Shown here in pieces: positions 1-11,100 of a DNA stretch of 20,415 nucleotides; positions within the stretch are counted from its first letter, which is position 1, and every line of letters starts with the position of its first letter. The notes under the pieces are model-generated. The model was not told the DNA's origin, ran no database searches, and was given only the letters and a program-made list of their open reading frames with translations. The position numbers were made by a program, and so were the translations under genes. Origin of the DNA: Phallusia fumigata (Eukaryota > Chordata > Ascidiacea > Phlebobranchia > Ascidiidae); contig QXVZ01006621.1 in NCBI GenBank assembly GCA_008931825.1, positions 1 through 20,415 of the forward strand, in the 5' to 3' direction.

Positions 1-397
1 GCTGTGCATTGATAAGGGCAAAGTCAAACAATGTGCCACAGTAAATAGGAAATGCAAGTTCAACTTTCGTAGCTTAGGGCGACATCAAAATGCTTCAAAA
101 CTGTTATGCTGTCGGGATTTTTAAAAACTTGTATCTAAAAACCGAAAATTAGTTCTCAATTACCTAAGTGATTGTTGTGCTCTATATATTTGTGTCATAC
201 TTAAGTGGTGCTGTATGTTTACCCTGCATTCTCTGTTATTTTACTGCCAAAGAGATGTTTAATTATGGCTTAAACCCGAAAAAAGAATCTTGTACCTGTC
301 ACCCCAGCATTAGCTTTGCGCAGCCGTAAAGTATCCAAGCATTTGCTGAAGCTTAGGGCTAATCGTCGGTGGTCAGTTTTCGACCCCCTCAGCTTAC

Positions 398-501
398 CTC
401 TCGTAACAAAAGTGCTTTTCTTCCACGTGGGGAATTTGCTTAGATGTTTCGGTTCAAGCAGCTGAGTTTCACTGCAGCTGTAACCCAATGTCGACCTGCG
501 G
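398..501 (-). CDS. Candidate minus-strand exon of an unrecognised gene
   Basis: On the minus strand a pyrimidine-rich acceptor (TTTATTTTTACAG) precedes 501 and a strong donor (GTAAGCTG) follows 398. The 104 bases between are open in the frame reading RRSTLGYSCSETQLLEPKHL and SKFPTWKKSTFVTR. I do not recognise the peptide. Base composition is richer in GC than the surroundings. It could be an exon of a neighbouring gene, part of a dispersed repeat, or chance. Confidence 0.3.
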
Positions 502-1200
502 CTGTAAAAATAAACTTTCAAGAGGATTTCCCCAATAAAACTCGCGACATTTTGCCCTGCTAAACTCTTTGTGTCAAAGTTGATACCGTTGGTGTTAAAC
601 TGACTCAGGTTGTTTTGCTTATATGGTTTTGAAGGTTAACACCACACCGACTGATAACCTGGTGCGCTGTATACTTGTTGTATTTGTTGTTTTCGGAGGG
701 TTTGAGCAGATGTTATCGCTCATAAAAGTCAATGGTCGAGCTGTCTGGTATGTTTCGTTTTGATGTTTAATTTTGTAATCAATTCTTTAGCTGTGACTTA
801 ATAAGTTGTCTCAATAGATACAAGTCAGTACTTGTATGCAAAACATTGAGAATGGAATGGAATCATCACCAGGAATGATTCGGAAATGTCGAAAATTTAG
901 TACTTGGTTGTATCTTCTTATTGAGACCGTTTAAAACTGTGAATTGTAAACCTATAAGTTATAATGTGTAGCTGCGGATTTGAGCTGTTTTAGTGAAGGG
1001 CATAGTAAAGATACCGGTTTAAACATTAATCTACAAAAAAGCTCGACCTCTTGAATGGCAAAGCTGAAATTATCACATGAAGTCGGATGCACCATGCAGT
1101 TTTCCACACACAAACACTAATTTCAATTCTTGAAAATTCTTTGCTATTTTGTGCAGCGGTTTTTAACATGGGAAGGCACTTATTTGAGCCCGGTCAATAA

Positions 1201-1371
1201 GAGCAGTCAATTTTGCTGCCAGCCCTACCGCAGTTTATCAGCTGCACAGGCCACAACGTGCCACGGAATGACGTTTGCGTGAAAGACCGCAGCCGGTTCG
1301 GTAAATGTGCGATCTGCAGCGACGTCTGCACTTCGCTGTTGATCGTGGAAGGCGAATATTCTATTTAAAAC
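1201..1371. other. GC-rich patch with long open frames on both strands
   Basis: On the plus strand a frame open from 1201 to a TAA at 1369-1371 encodes a Cys-rich peptide containing CTGHNVPRNDVCVKDRSRFG and KCAICSDVC. On the minus strand a frame of 66 codons (1225-1425) covers the same DNA. Only one can be real if either is. No family is recognised, and a repeat fragment is equally likely. Confidence 0.25.
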
Positions 1372-1435
1372 CGACCGCATAAGGTTCTGAGTTATGTCTG
1401 CTTCAAACTTAACCACTTTTTTCAACGTTTCTTTT

Positions 1436-1503
1436 TAGTTTGTCTTAAATTTGAACACCCCAAAACTAGNTAGTTTGTCTTAAATTTGACACCCTAAAAA
1501 TAG
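1436..1503. other. Assembly gap (one N at 1470) with duplicated flanks
   Basis: The roughly 33 bases on either side of the N are near-identical (both begin TAGTTTGTCTTAAATTTGA). This looks like two contig ends that overlap but were not merged, so the real sequence probably contains one copy. Confidence 0.75.
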
Positions 1504-1576
1504 TGACAAAAACTTGTAGCCAGGACAAGTGACGAAACATGCTGCTAAATTATCCCCAGTAATATCACAACGCCTC

Positions 1577-2151
1577 ATGTTCAACGTCACAATGCGAGGA
1601 GACAATTCGCAGTCACGTGACCGATTTTTGTCGCGCGAGCGTCGCTCGACCGCCCACTCATCCAGTCTTCCCCCCTCGCCTCAGGAGCGCGACGCACTTT
1701 CGTCACTCGATGACGTGTTCAGCGTGGAATCATCGGGAAATTGCCCGGAAATCCGGGTCGAGGCTCCCAAGTTTAAATCCGGCCCGGACAGAACGAGGCG
1801 CCACACCTCCGCCACGCCCCCCAGCACGCTCCAAGTGACGCAACGAACAGCCGATGACGTCACAGAGCCCATTATTACCATCGAAGTGCCGAATTTTCCG
1901 GTCAAGAATCGTCGACATACGTTGTGGACGGGCCAAGCGCCAACGGGCCCCCTTTCCCCTGTCAAGGAACACACCCCGTTGTACGAGGGGGTTTACAGCC
2001 TGCAGCCCCCGGTACGGACCCCGCCCCAGCAAAAAGGAGGGGATTTTCCTTCCGATCGCAGTGACGACGACGAAAGCAATGAAGCGAAACGGATGACGCT
2101 GCTGGGCAAACCGATATACGATTTCGGGCATAAAACGAATTACAACTACAG
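1577..2151 (+). CDS. KCNQ: KCNQ exon 1: long cytoplasmic N-terminus
   Basis: This exon encodes residues 1-191 and two bases of residue 192. The first in-frame ATG is at 1577 and an in-frame TAG lies upstream at 1517-1519, so 1577 is the likely start; the open frame reaches up to a GTG at 1529, which is not a credible animal start. An upstream exon spliced just 3' of the TAG cannot be excluded. The segment is rich in Ser, Pro, Arg and acidic residues and looks disordered. It has three basophilic kinase-like sites (RRST at 22-25, RRHT at 74-77 and at 112-115). Only the end is recognisable: [18 protein letters not shown] (175-192) matches the LLGKP...YR stretch that precedes S1 in KCNQ channels. 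It is longer than the roughly 90-residue pre-S1 region of KCNQ2. The donor after AG at 2150-2151 reads GTTTGT. Confidence 0.85.
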
Positions 2152-5100
2152 GTTTGTTTCTTTCATTTTTTATCCTCGGTGGGCAGAACAACGCCTGAAT
2201 GCGTTATGCTCACAATAAGTCCACATCGAGCTACCTGCCTCATTGCAGTATACTGTGTACCGTCTACCGTCGAAAAAATTTTACCATGTTTTAGGGCTTC
2301 GACAACTTTAACCGTTGGGTTGCATTGGTTCAAATCAACTTTTGTATTTTACCTGAAATCTTTAACATTTGGGACACGATCGTTGTAAACTTACGTTACG
2401 AAGTTACCAAAGTCAAATCGGGACCAGCGTTCCACGGCCTACCGTGCGTAGTTTCCTAAAAACGTTTCAAACCGTTTGAATAAATTTGTCCCACTGGCGG
2501 CCGTTAGGAAAATAAAGTATGTCGGCAATAGCGAAAAGGTGGTGCACCCCTACCCTTGACAAAAGAACCAGTGCAAAAAAACATCAGTAAAAGGAATCTA
2601 ATTACATTTTTGTCTTTTGTCTCGCCTGCTGCTGTTATCTGGCTCTCGTAATCAAAATATCTCGAACAATTGGGGGTTTATCTCGGGACAGCTGCTATTT
2701 TTCGGGCTTAAATAGCGACCAGAGCTTAACGAAGCTTTATGTCAATTAAAAATATCTGTGTTTCTGATAACAAAGTAACACTGCAGCTGGTCTGATAGTT
2801 AGGCTTTCATAAAGGTTCCCGTCATGTTCAAATTGGCATTTTTTGCGTGGGTTTTTTTTGTGGCATTTTTGTAAAGCAAATCGTTAGATATCACGACGTA
2901 AAAATATTCCCATTGTGTAAATGGAAAAAATAAATGAACTCATTTTCTCCCAGGCTGTGCGTATATGGGAATTGCCGCCTTGTAACAAGTTGTTAAGCTC
3001 ACGCAAACACAGAATCATCTTATAAAATTCGCTAATATTTGTACCTTTGCATAAGCTAACTCGCCTTAGTGCATTTCTGCAGTTTTTATTACGTTTAAGA
3101 GAATTATTTGCATCGAACATGTAATTGTTATGGCTTCGTTGGTCTTATATTTCTTTATCTTTAGCATTTATTGCTACTGCGTACATTTTATTACCATTAA
3201 CGTCACATTTGTGTTTTAGGCGTCTTCAGTGTTTGTTTTTCAACTTCTTCGATCAACCTCGCGGCTTGCAGTTGCTCTATCACTTCGGCACGTAAGTACA
3301 AGACGATACACCCGAGATTACGACATCTCAAAAAACAAAGGTTATCATGCAATCAAGGGTGCTCGAAAAAGTGAAAAAGAAGCACCGCTTTTTATGCAGC
3401 AGTACTAGGTTCACCGTAACTTCATGTGCGGTCACATTTCTGTCGGCAATTTTTGCCTCTTTGTCAGAGCACTCATTAGGTATTGGGCAAACTGGCAAAC
3501 ATAGGCAAAATTGTAACAGACCTTGAATATTCCCGACAACTTCCATTGCTGGGATGTTACTTACGAGCAGACGTCTGGCGCAGAACAGAGAAATACGATA
3601 CGCGAGAGATTTATCTGATATATCTTTGTTTCAAGACGTTAAGTTGGTATCCAAAGTCACTTGTGCTTGTAATTCCCCCAAGAGCACTGGCATCTGCGCC
3701 ATTTTGTTTAAAATCCTTTTTCCGAAGGTGTATGGCCGAAACTTTGTGTTGGATCTTTCAGCTTGGGCCTTGCATCATAAAAAAACAAGTTTGTTTTGGG
3801 ATTTTAGTGTTGATTTTCTGATACCAACAGAATTGGAATTGCGTGGCAGTTACTTTGGCAGATCCTCTGAATACTTGATGCTTCTTGCCTTCTGAAAAAG
3901 CAACTGAACATTTAAACATTTGTTCTCACTGCTACGTACATACAACACGGTAGCCCAGAATCTTACACATTTCAGAACTTTTTGAAACGAATTTTTTTGA
4001 CGTAAGTGTACAGGATTGTTGAAACCAGCCCACCGCAAGCTCATAAACTGGTGTTACAGATTGACAGAGGGTGGTCGAGGCTAACATTTACCAGATTTTA
4101 TATGCGGGGCCTATTCTTAATCTCCACTGCTTCGCGCCTATTAACTACAAATTGACGTACATTTTATGTGTTTTAATGTCGTCGTAAGGAAATGCGACAT
4201 TTGGACGGTTTGAAACCATTTATTTCGATGTGATATGTTTTAGACGTTTTTCCATGTCTTGACATTCTGTGTTCTAGATAAAAAATCCCGTTAAATTTTC
4301 AACAACGTACTGAAGAATTTTAGATCTCAGTTTATTTTGTCATGTAAAACACGCATCCTTCAAAACGATATTAGACAATTTTAAACTTTAGTATGTTGAA
4401 TGAGGGATTATAATGATCAATGTCTGGTCCTCTAACTGACAACATGATGATCGATAATCTCAATTTTTCTAAGTAAAATTCAAGTTTACAAGAAACAAAA
4501 TGTCGAAGTTTGACATAAAAATGTATGAATTTCGCCTTAAACACGGAACAGTCAGTTCCTTATTCAAATAGAACTATGCGATGTGTAACTTTGCTTTTTA
4601 TTTTTTGCAGATTTCTTCTTGTATTCGGCTGCCTCGTTCTTTCTGTGTTTGCAACAATCCCTGAACATGCAGCGTTATCGAATAAAGTTCTGTTCGTCAT
4701 TGTAAGTATTTGCTTAGGTACAAATTTATGGTCTTAATAAGACGACACAAATCAGTAGTTGTGTGTAAGCCAGTACTTTAGTGATATGTTTGTTTCAGTA
4801 GAATACGCGGTTCAGAATTTTTTATCCGTATCTTGCTACCAAAAACTTGATTCGACTTCGACTAACCAGTTATTTGACACTTGGTGTAAAAAACTTACAA
4901 ATATTAAATAGACCTAAAATGTTTACTTTGTCAGTTTACTTTATTCATCCCGCATTAAAAAGGCTTGGAATGTAAACCTTTTTTCAGCTTCACATCTTTG
5001 TAGTTATAAAACCCAAGTAAACAATCGTCGACCACCCAATGGCGTAATGTAAAGTAACTACTTTCCCAGACTCGTAATCGAATAGTTTAAGTTTATAATC

Positions 5101-8100
5101 CAATAATAAGTTGGACGGCCATTAAAGGCACTAGAGGGGGCTTTTAAAAAGCTACGCACACTTGATAAATTTGTATTTGTTCCCTGAGGATTTGATCTAA
5201 CCCCGTTAATCCAAGTTTAAACCCTGATCTGTGCAATGCCACGTGGCGTTAACGTATTGGATGAAAATAGCTTACCGGGTTTCTCCAGCGCCTATAGAAA
5301 GCGCCACGTATAAGCCCGAGCCCCTTGGGACTTGACATTACATCACGTGGGCTCCTGCTTTGAAGCGTCACAATAGCGACGTTCTGAAACGTGTGTAATC
5401 CCTAGCAGCGCGCGTTACCTCAAGACGGCAATTACACTGTAAATGGGAGTCGTGGAAACTGCCACCGAAATTGGTGGTCCACTAACTCCATCGTGAGGTG
5501 GCATAGTTTCCCACCCGCCCAAAAATAGGGTGGTCAGTTCCACCTACGAATTCCACCATTGTAGATGTGAACTTGCCACCCTTGGTGGTAAATACCACTT
5601 AGCTGTCTGAACCACCCAAGGGTGTTTTCTGCGGCTGAAATGACACTGCAGTTCAATACAAAACCAGTTATCACAAATTTTATTTTCATGCACGCTTTGC
5701 ACATAAGGTTGATTCACACCAGATGCGTTTAACGGCTTGCGGTACGGTTTTTTGATCTCGCGACAAGCATTATCAAAGCCCCAGGGTGCCCCCTTTGTGA
5801 CCCCTAGACGCGTGCGGGGGACAATGCATTTCGCTCGATGTTGAATTGTTGCGTAACAATCAATTTCGTCATAATCAACGAAGTCAACATTCGAATGAAA
5901 GAGTTATTGTGAGTGTCACGTGTGTCGATACGCATCATTGAGTATGTGTACTGAAACTAATTGGTTTGATTTTTGCTTTGTTGCGTCATAATTTGACCTT
6001 TCAAGCTATTGTGACGCAACACATGTCGGAAATTTAACCTTTAAATTAGTATGGGGGCGTTTAACCTCGTGAAACTGCTTTTAAACACTTGAGAACTTCG
6101 ACGGACCAAATTGCGTAGTTCTTCACAAATTAAACATTGTCGAAAGGTATTTTCTCGAAACGTGATGCGTAAAAAGTGGTAAGTATTGAATAATTCATTC
6201 ATTGAACAACCTGGATTTTGTGGAAGGGGTTTGTTTTCTAATAAGCAACCCCTTGAATTTGAGTAAATTTATTGGCTTTACGATCTAAACAAGTTGGAAA
6301 CGATTGATAACTACAGAAATCAAATAACCAACTACAAAAACTTGGAAACAAAAGTATGCAAAAACATCACGGAGACAAAAAACACGAAGGAGATATACAA
6401 AAAAACGCGAAAACAAATTTACTAATCCGAATAGTTCTTAAAAGCGACATGCTTTATTCATCAAACGTTTCTCAATACACCACACTAGGACGCCGTCAAA
6501 CACAAAGACATACAAACACATACAGACGCACATAATCAACACGCTAATTAACAAACAAAGGTTACAAATTATAAACTCAAACTTAGAAAACAAAGCTCAC
6601 TAAAACACGAGAACGCAGGCGATTATTTGTTTGTTCACATGGTACAAATCTCTCTGTAATTCCAATTAACCTCGTGTGACGTCAGAAAAATAATTCTTAC
6701 GTCATAACTGCATTGTACATTCCCATGAGGGCTTTTCAACTTAGCTGCCCCTAGTGATCCCACATCACAAACAAGGTGTTTGTCAAGCCCCCAGCCATTA
6801 AGTCGCTTTGATGGATCCCTGACATCAAGACAGACTTGTCTTGTTTTTCATGAACTCTTTGTCTTGTTGCGATAACAAGATCAGCTGCTTGGCGTTGAGT
6901 TGAGTTTATTTTGCTCGGTGAAATCCTAGCGACACAATTGCACTAAACAATCACCAAGCCGGAAATATCTGCGCAACGTTAAAACGTTATATGAGGCGTA
7001 AAAACTGAAGGGCACATTGAGTGGGTCAAGGTTGAACGCGCTGCAGCTACACAGTCATTGCAAGGCGTGATGTGACTGGTGCTCACAAGTGAGTGAGTTT
7101 GGCGCAGTATGGGAAACACGACTTGGGTGAGAGGGTCGTGGTGGGACCAGTCGAGTGGGCCTTAGAATCTAACCGCTAGTGCTTGGGCTTATTTCTAAGT
7201 AAACGTATTCACAAGGTTGCTGGTTCAAATACCGAGGCGACCTTGTGCATTTACCTGTGCGGGAAATTTGGGCTGCGATGGTTTGTTATATTGCTTCAGT
7301 GGCATTGCTCCAACCCGGTGGAAACCGTAAGTTGACTCAAAATAAAGTAACCAAATTTAAAAGAACGACAAAATTAGATAAACAGAAACCAATGGAACTG
7401 CAATTTGGCAGGTAATTCGACAATGGACTTGTTATGAGCATAACGAATTCAGGTGTTGTTTCGCTTACCGAGGATAAAAATAAAACAAACAAACAAATGT
7501 AAACCCAGATTTAACAAAAACAAAAATAGTGCACATAAAATGTGAAAAAGGTATTTTAGCAATGCAAATAGCTCGTCGGTTGACTGGTGCTGTGTTCAGG
7601 CATTCAGGCGTTGTTTTGCTCGCCAAAGGTTAAACATCGAACAAAAACGTTGTCTAATCAATGCTAATTCTTTGGAAATCCCTTATGTTTAAAATATCAC
7701 TATAAAAAGCGAACGTGCCAGCACAAATCGCAATCATCGATTGCACGAGAAACATCGATTTCTGATTAGTTTAACCATCGACAATATATTGTAAATCTTA
7801 CAGAAACTCTTACAGTTAATCACAACACAAGTTCATCTTAATCAAATANTACAGTTAATCACAACACAAGTTCATCTTATTCAAATAGAATTAAAAGTAC
7901 ATAATTAACAAACATGTATATATATGGCAAACAAGTTAATAAGAAAGTTAAACAAAACACCAGCCAAAAATTCAACAACTGAACACTAACACAATAAGAT
8001 GCAGGAGCTTGGCAAACTGCCACATGGCAAAATCACTCATGCGAAACCAAAGTTACTCATGCATACATTTAAAGGAAAAACAACTTAAAGGTGAAACACA

Positions 8101-11100
8101 ATTTATTCTAACAATAGCTTTATGAATAATAAGTCAACTTCATTAGGTCGGAATAAGATAAATGTGACACGCTTTGTGTCGATTAATGTTCGAAGTAGAG
8201 TACCGAATCTTAAGGATTCGAATCCAAATTTGCCGTTTTTATCGGGTATTTAAAACCGATAATATTTCATCTATCTATTTTCATGTAAACGTGTGTTAGA
8301 CCCTTCCAATAACATTTTCTTCATACGCTTACTGATGTATTAAGTTTGTTTCTCAACACAACTTAAACCTATGTTTGTGTTCCTTACAGGAGATTATAAT
8401 CCTCATCCTCTTCACAATGGAGATGGGAGTCCGGGTCTGGAGCGCAGGATGTCGCTGTCGTTACCAGGGACTCGTTGGCAGGTTACGGTTTCTAAGAAAA
8501 CCATTGTGCATCATAGGTAAGTGATCAGGTGAAAAACGTCAAGTGGATTCTTTGCCTGGTTAAAAAAGTTTCTTGTTAATCCCTTTTATTTTATATTTTC
8601 TGATAGCTATGTTGAGTAATTAAGTTGCTATCACCGAATTTGCCCCTTTTTTCTTTCATGACGCAAAAGATATTAATCTGCATCCAAATGCAATAAATAT
8701 AATAGTTAGGATCAACATAAAAGCATGGAGTGTGTATGCCATAAAGTCCGACCCTTTCCTAGGTGAATTGGACGAACACATTTCGCTATTTTAAGCATTG
8801 CATACTCTGAGTTTGTTTTTTGAATGACTTGCTCTTTTGAATCACTAAACCTCTTTTGAATATTTTATATTCCTAATCTGCGTCTAACGCTCGCGCAAGC
8901 TTTTGTGGCTGTAGAGTTTATTTTTGTGGCAGTGTTGTCCTTTTCACCTGTTTTTGTGCGTTTGTCACGTAGGCACCGCTATATAACATTTTATTTTAGT
9001 TGTTGTGGTAATTTCCCAGGATTCCCCGCCGTAGAAATCCAAATAATCATTGCTAATCGCATTGAATTGGTTTGCGGGGTTTTAAACAACGTTTAACATT
9101 GTAGTAAATGCAAATTATTTACAGTTATCAGTTTTTTTAGCACCCGGTTAAGGTTTTTTATTTCTGCGGTCAGTTTTTGTTGACAGCTCTTCGGACTCGG
9201 TGATTCCCCCAGCACGAAACACACCCAGAACCGAATTAACGCCATTTCTTGAAAACAAAATAGTCATTAATGCAATTTAAGACAATCACATGACCAAGGT
9301 GTTGGGGTTAAACAAATATCAATGTTATTCCCCGGATTGGGGTCAGACAGAAAACACGAGGTTGTCTATTTTTGCAGACATCATTGTGGTTATCGCCTCT
9401 TTCGCTGTGATCATCGGATCACAAGGTCACATGTTTGCTGCGACTGCGATGAGGAGCTTGCGATTCCTCCAGATCCTCCGGATGGTGAGGATGGACAGGA
9501 GAGGAGGAACGTGGAAGCTTCTCTCATCCGTGGTTAAAGCTCACAGCAAAGTGAGTTGATTGATTTGCTTGAATATGTTTAAATTTATCAATACGTGTTC
9601 AACATATGAAGTTATGACTGTGAAAATTATATTTTTTGGTCGAATGCGGTTTAATTTGCTTTGTTTTTAATTTGTAGTTAGGTTATATGCCCTTTGTTGG
9701 TGTCTTTTTCAATGTCTTAAATGTAAAATGTAAAAAAAGTGATGTTGTTGTCTGTGTATTATTCGTCTTGTTCTGTGTGCACCTTGTCAGGGTTGCAAGA
9801 CTTCTACGCCTGTGTCTGTGTTATTGTGCGACTTTTATACGGTTTTTTCTTGTTCCGTATTATCCATTATTTATTTCAAACCCAGCAAGTTAGTAAATTC
9901 CAGTAATTAATTCCAAAAACACGCAGCAACACTTAACAGCAAACATCTATTAACCGTAGACTGACGTTTCCGTCATCTGTTCGTGCGCTTTGCGTGGATG
10001 AGCAGGACGTTAACGTCAAGCAAGTTTCCTGTTCGTTCCAAATCAATTGGAATTCCTGTGGGAATTCGGCGTGCTGACGAGCTGTGGCAGTTGACAGTTT
10101 GCAATGTTGCGCCAAGCTTCACTGCTTTGCGGATTTCAACGTGGTTTATTTTCACGCAGTCACGTTGCAACGTTGGTGTTTTACGTTTGTGTGGACAAAA
10201 AACGAATCTCGTTTTACGATAATCACTCTTCTGTTAAGCTGCGGTGTTGTTTTAGTATTTTCCTAAAGGCAGGGTCACAGAATGTAAAATATATTTATGC
10301 TGGGAAATCATAAATCAGTTTTAAATCCAATTACCGATTAAATAACTTTTAGATTCGAATACTTTTAACATTTGAAATTCTGTGTTGTGCATTCCTACTT
10401 ACAGGTTGCGGCATATGTTAAAAAGCACTTTGTTGTTGTAAAGCTTTGTTTATTCGGTCATTAATAACTATACTGTGGTTCAACAAGCAAACGTTGTCCC
10501 GCATTGTGTAGCCACGCAAAGTTAAATAACTCGTCCGTCGCTTGCTCTTAGCCCCCATTATTTCAGTTTAATAACATTTGATTGCATGCAAATTGACTGA
10601 CGTTTGTGCGCATGGCATCAGTTGATGTGCCTACGCATTGCGCGGAGTCCCCAGTGAGCTTCAATTGCACTTTGCGCCACCAGTGGTTCGATGTGGGTCC
10701 CGGGTGACCTTATGATGTGAAGCTTTGCAAATTATTTAATACCCAAGGTGTGAAATCATTGCGTGAGGTTTGAACCCGCAGCCTTTCAATCATGGAACCT
10801 TTTTTCACGTTTAATCTGAATCCACGAGAGATTTTTCTTCGTTTTTGAACCGGGATTTGAACCAAACACCTTTTGATCTTGTCCTTAAAGCTTATGCGTG
10901 TTTATTCAACCTTATTTTACGTGACATTTAAACCTTTTTGTTTTTGTTATTCCAGGAGCTTGTGACAGCATGGTACATCGGCTTTCTCGCTTTAATCTTC
11001 GCCTCGTTCCTGGTCTATCAAGCCGAGAAGGATATTAACCCGAAGGACTTCGGGACGTTTGCCGACGCTCTGTACTGGGGTTTGGTAAGTTTACCTGACG

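Larger units (their letters stand above)
1..1576. other. 5' flanking DNA of the KCNQ gene
   Basis: AT-rich DNA with no recognised promoter element. It includes a possible minus-strand exon (398-501), a GC-rich patch open on both strands (about 1201-1370) and a one-N gap with duplicated flanks (1436-1503). The 5' UTR and any upstream non-coding exon of KCNQ cannot be placed from sequence alone. Confidence 0.5.
4702..8389 (+). other. KCNQ intron 3, repeat-bearing
   Basis: 3688 bases. Contents in order: a CCACC/GGTGG-rich stretch (5455-5630); A- and C-rich low-complexity DNA (about 6300-6600); one copy of a 155-bp dispersed repeat (6901-7059); a SINE-like element (about 7140-7490) with a partial tail copy near 7595-7640; and a one-N gap at 7849 with duplicated flanks. 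A TATAAAAAG string sits at 7701 but no coding sequence follows it that would support a promoter. No exon was recognised. Confidence 0.7.

Noticed and set aside
1529-1576. Extension of exon 1 to a GTG at 1529
   Set aside because: GTG is not a likely start in an animal gene; the first in-frame ATG is at 1577, with a TAG upstream at 1517.
1730-2191. 153-codon minus-strand open frame over exon 1
   Set aside because: It is the antisense shadow of a GC-rich coding exon that joins in phase to the rest of the channel; no recognisable motif.
2152-2218. Read-through of exon 1 to a stop at 2216
   Set aside because: KCNQ homology stops exactly at the AG|GTTTGT junction and resumes in phase in exon 2, so the extension is intronic.
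3483-3895. Two overlapping 112-113-codon open frames in intron 2
   Set aside because: They overlap each other in different frames, show no domain or KCNQ similarity and no supporting splice phase.
7701-7709. TATA-like string as an alternative KCNQ promoter
   Set aside because: AT-rich introns contain many such strings; no initiator, first exon or ATG in phase with exon 4 is seen.
9290-9377. In-frame ATG upstream of exon 5
   Set aside because: The sequence upstream of the TTTTTGCAG acceptor has no similarity to S2-S3; exon 4 supplies the correct preceding residues.
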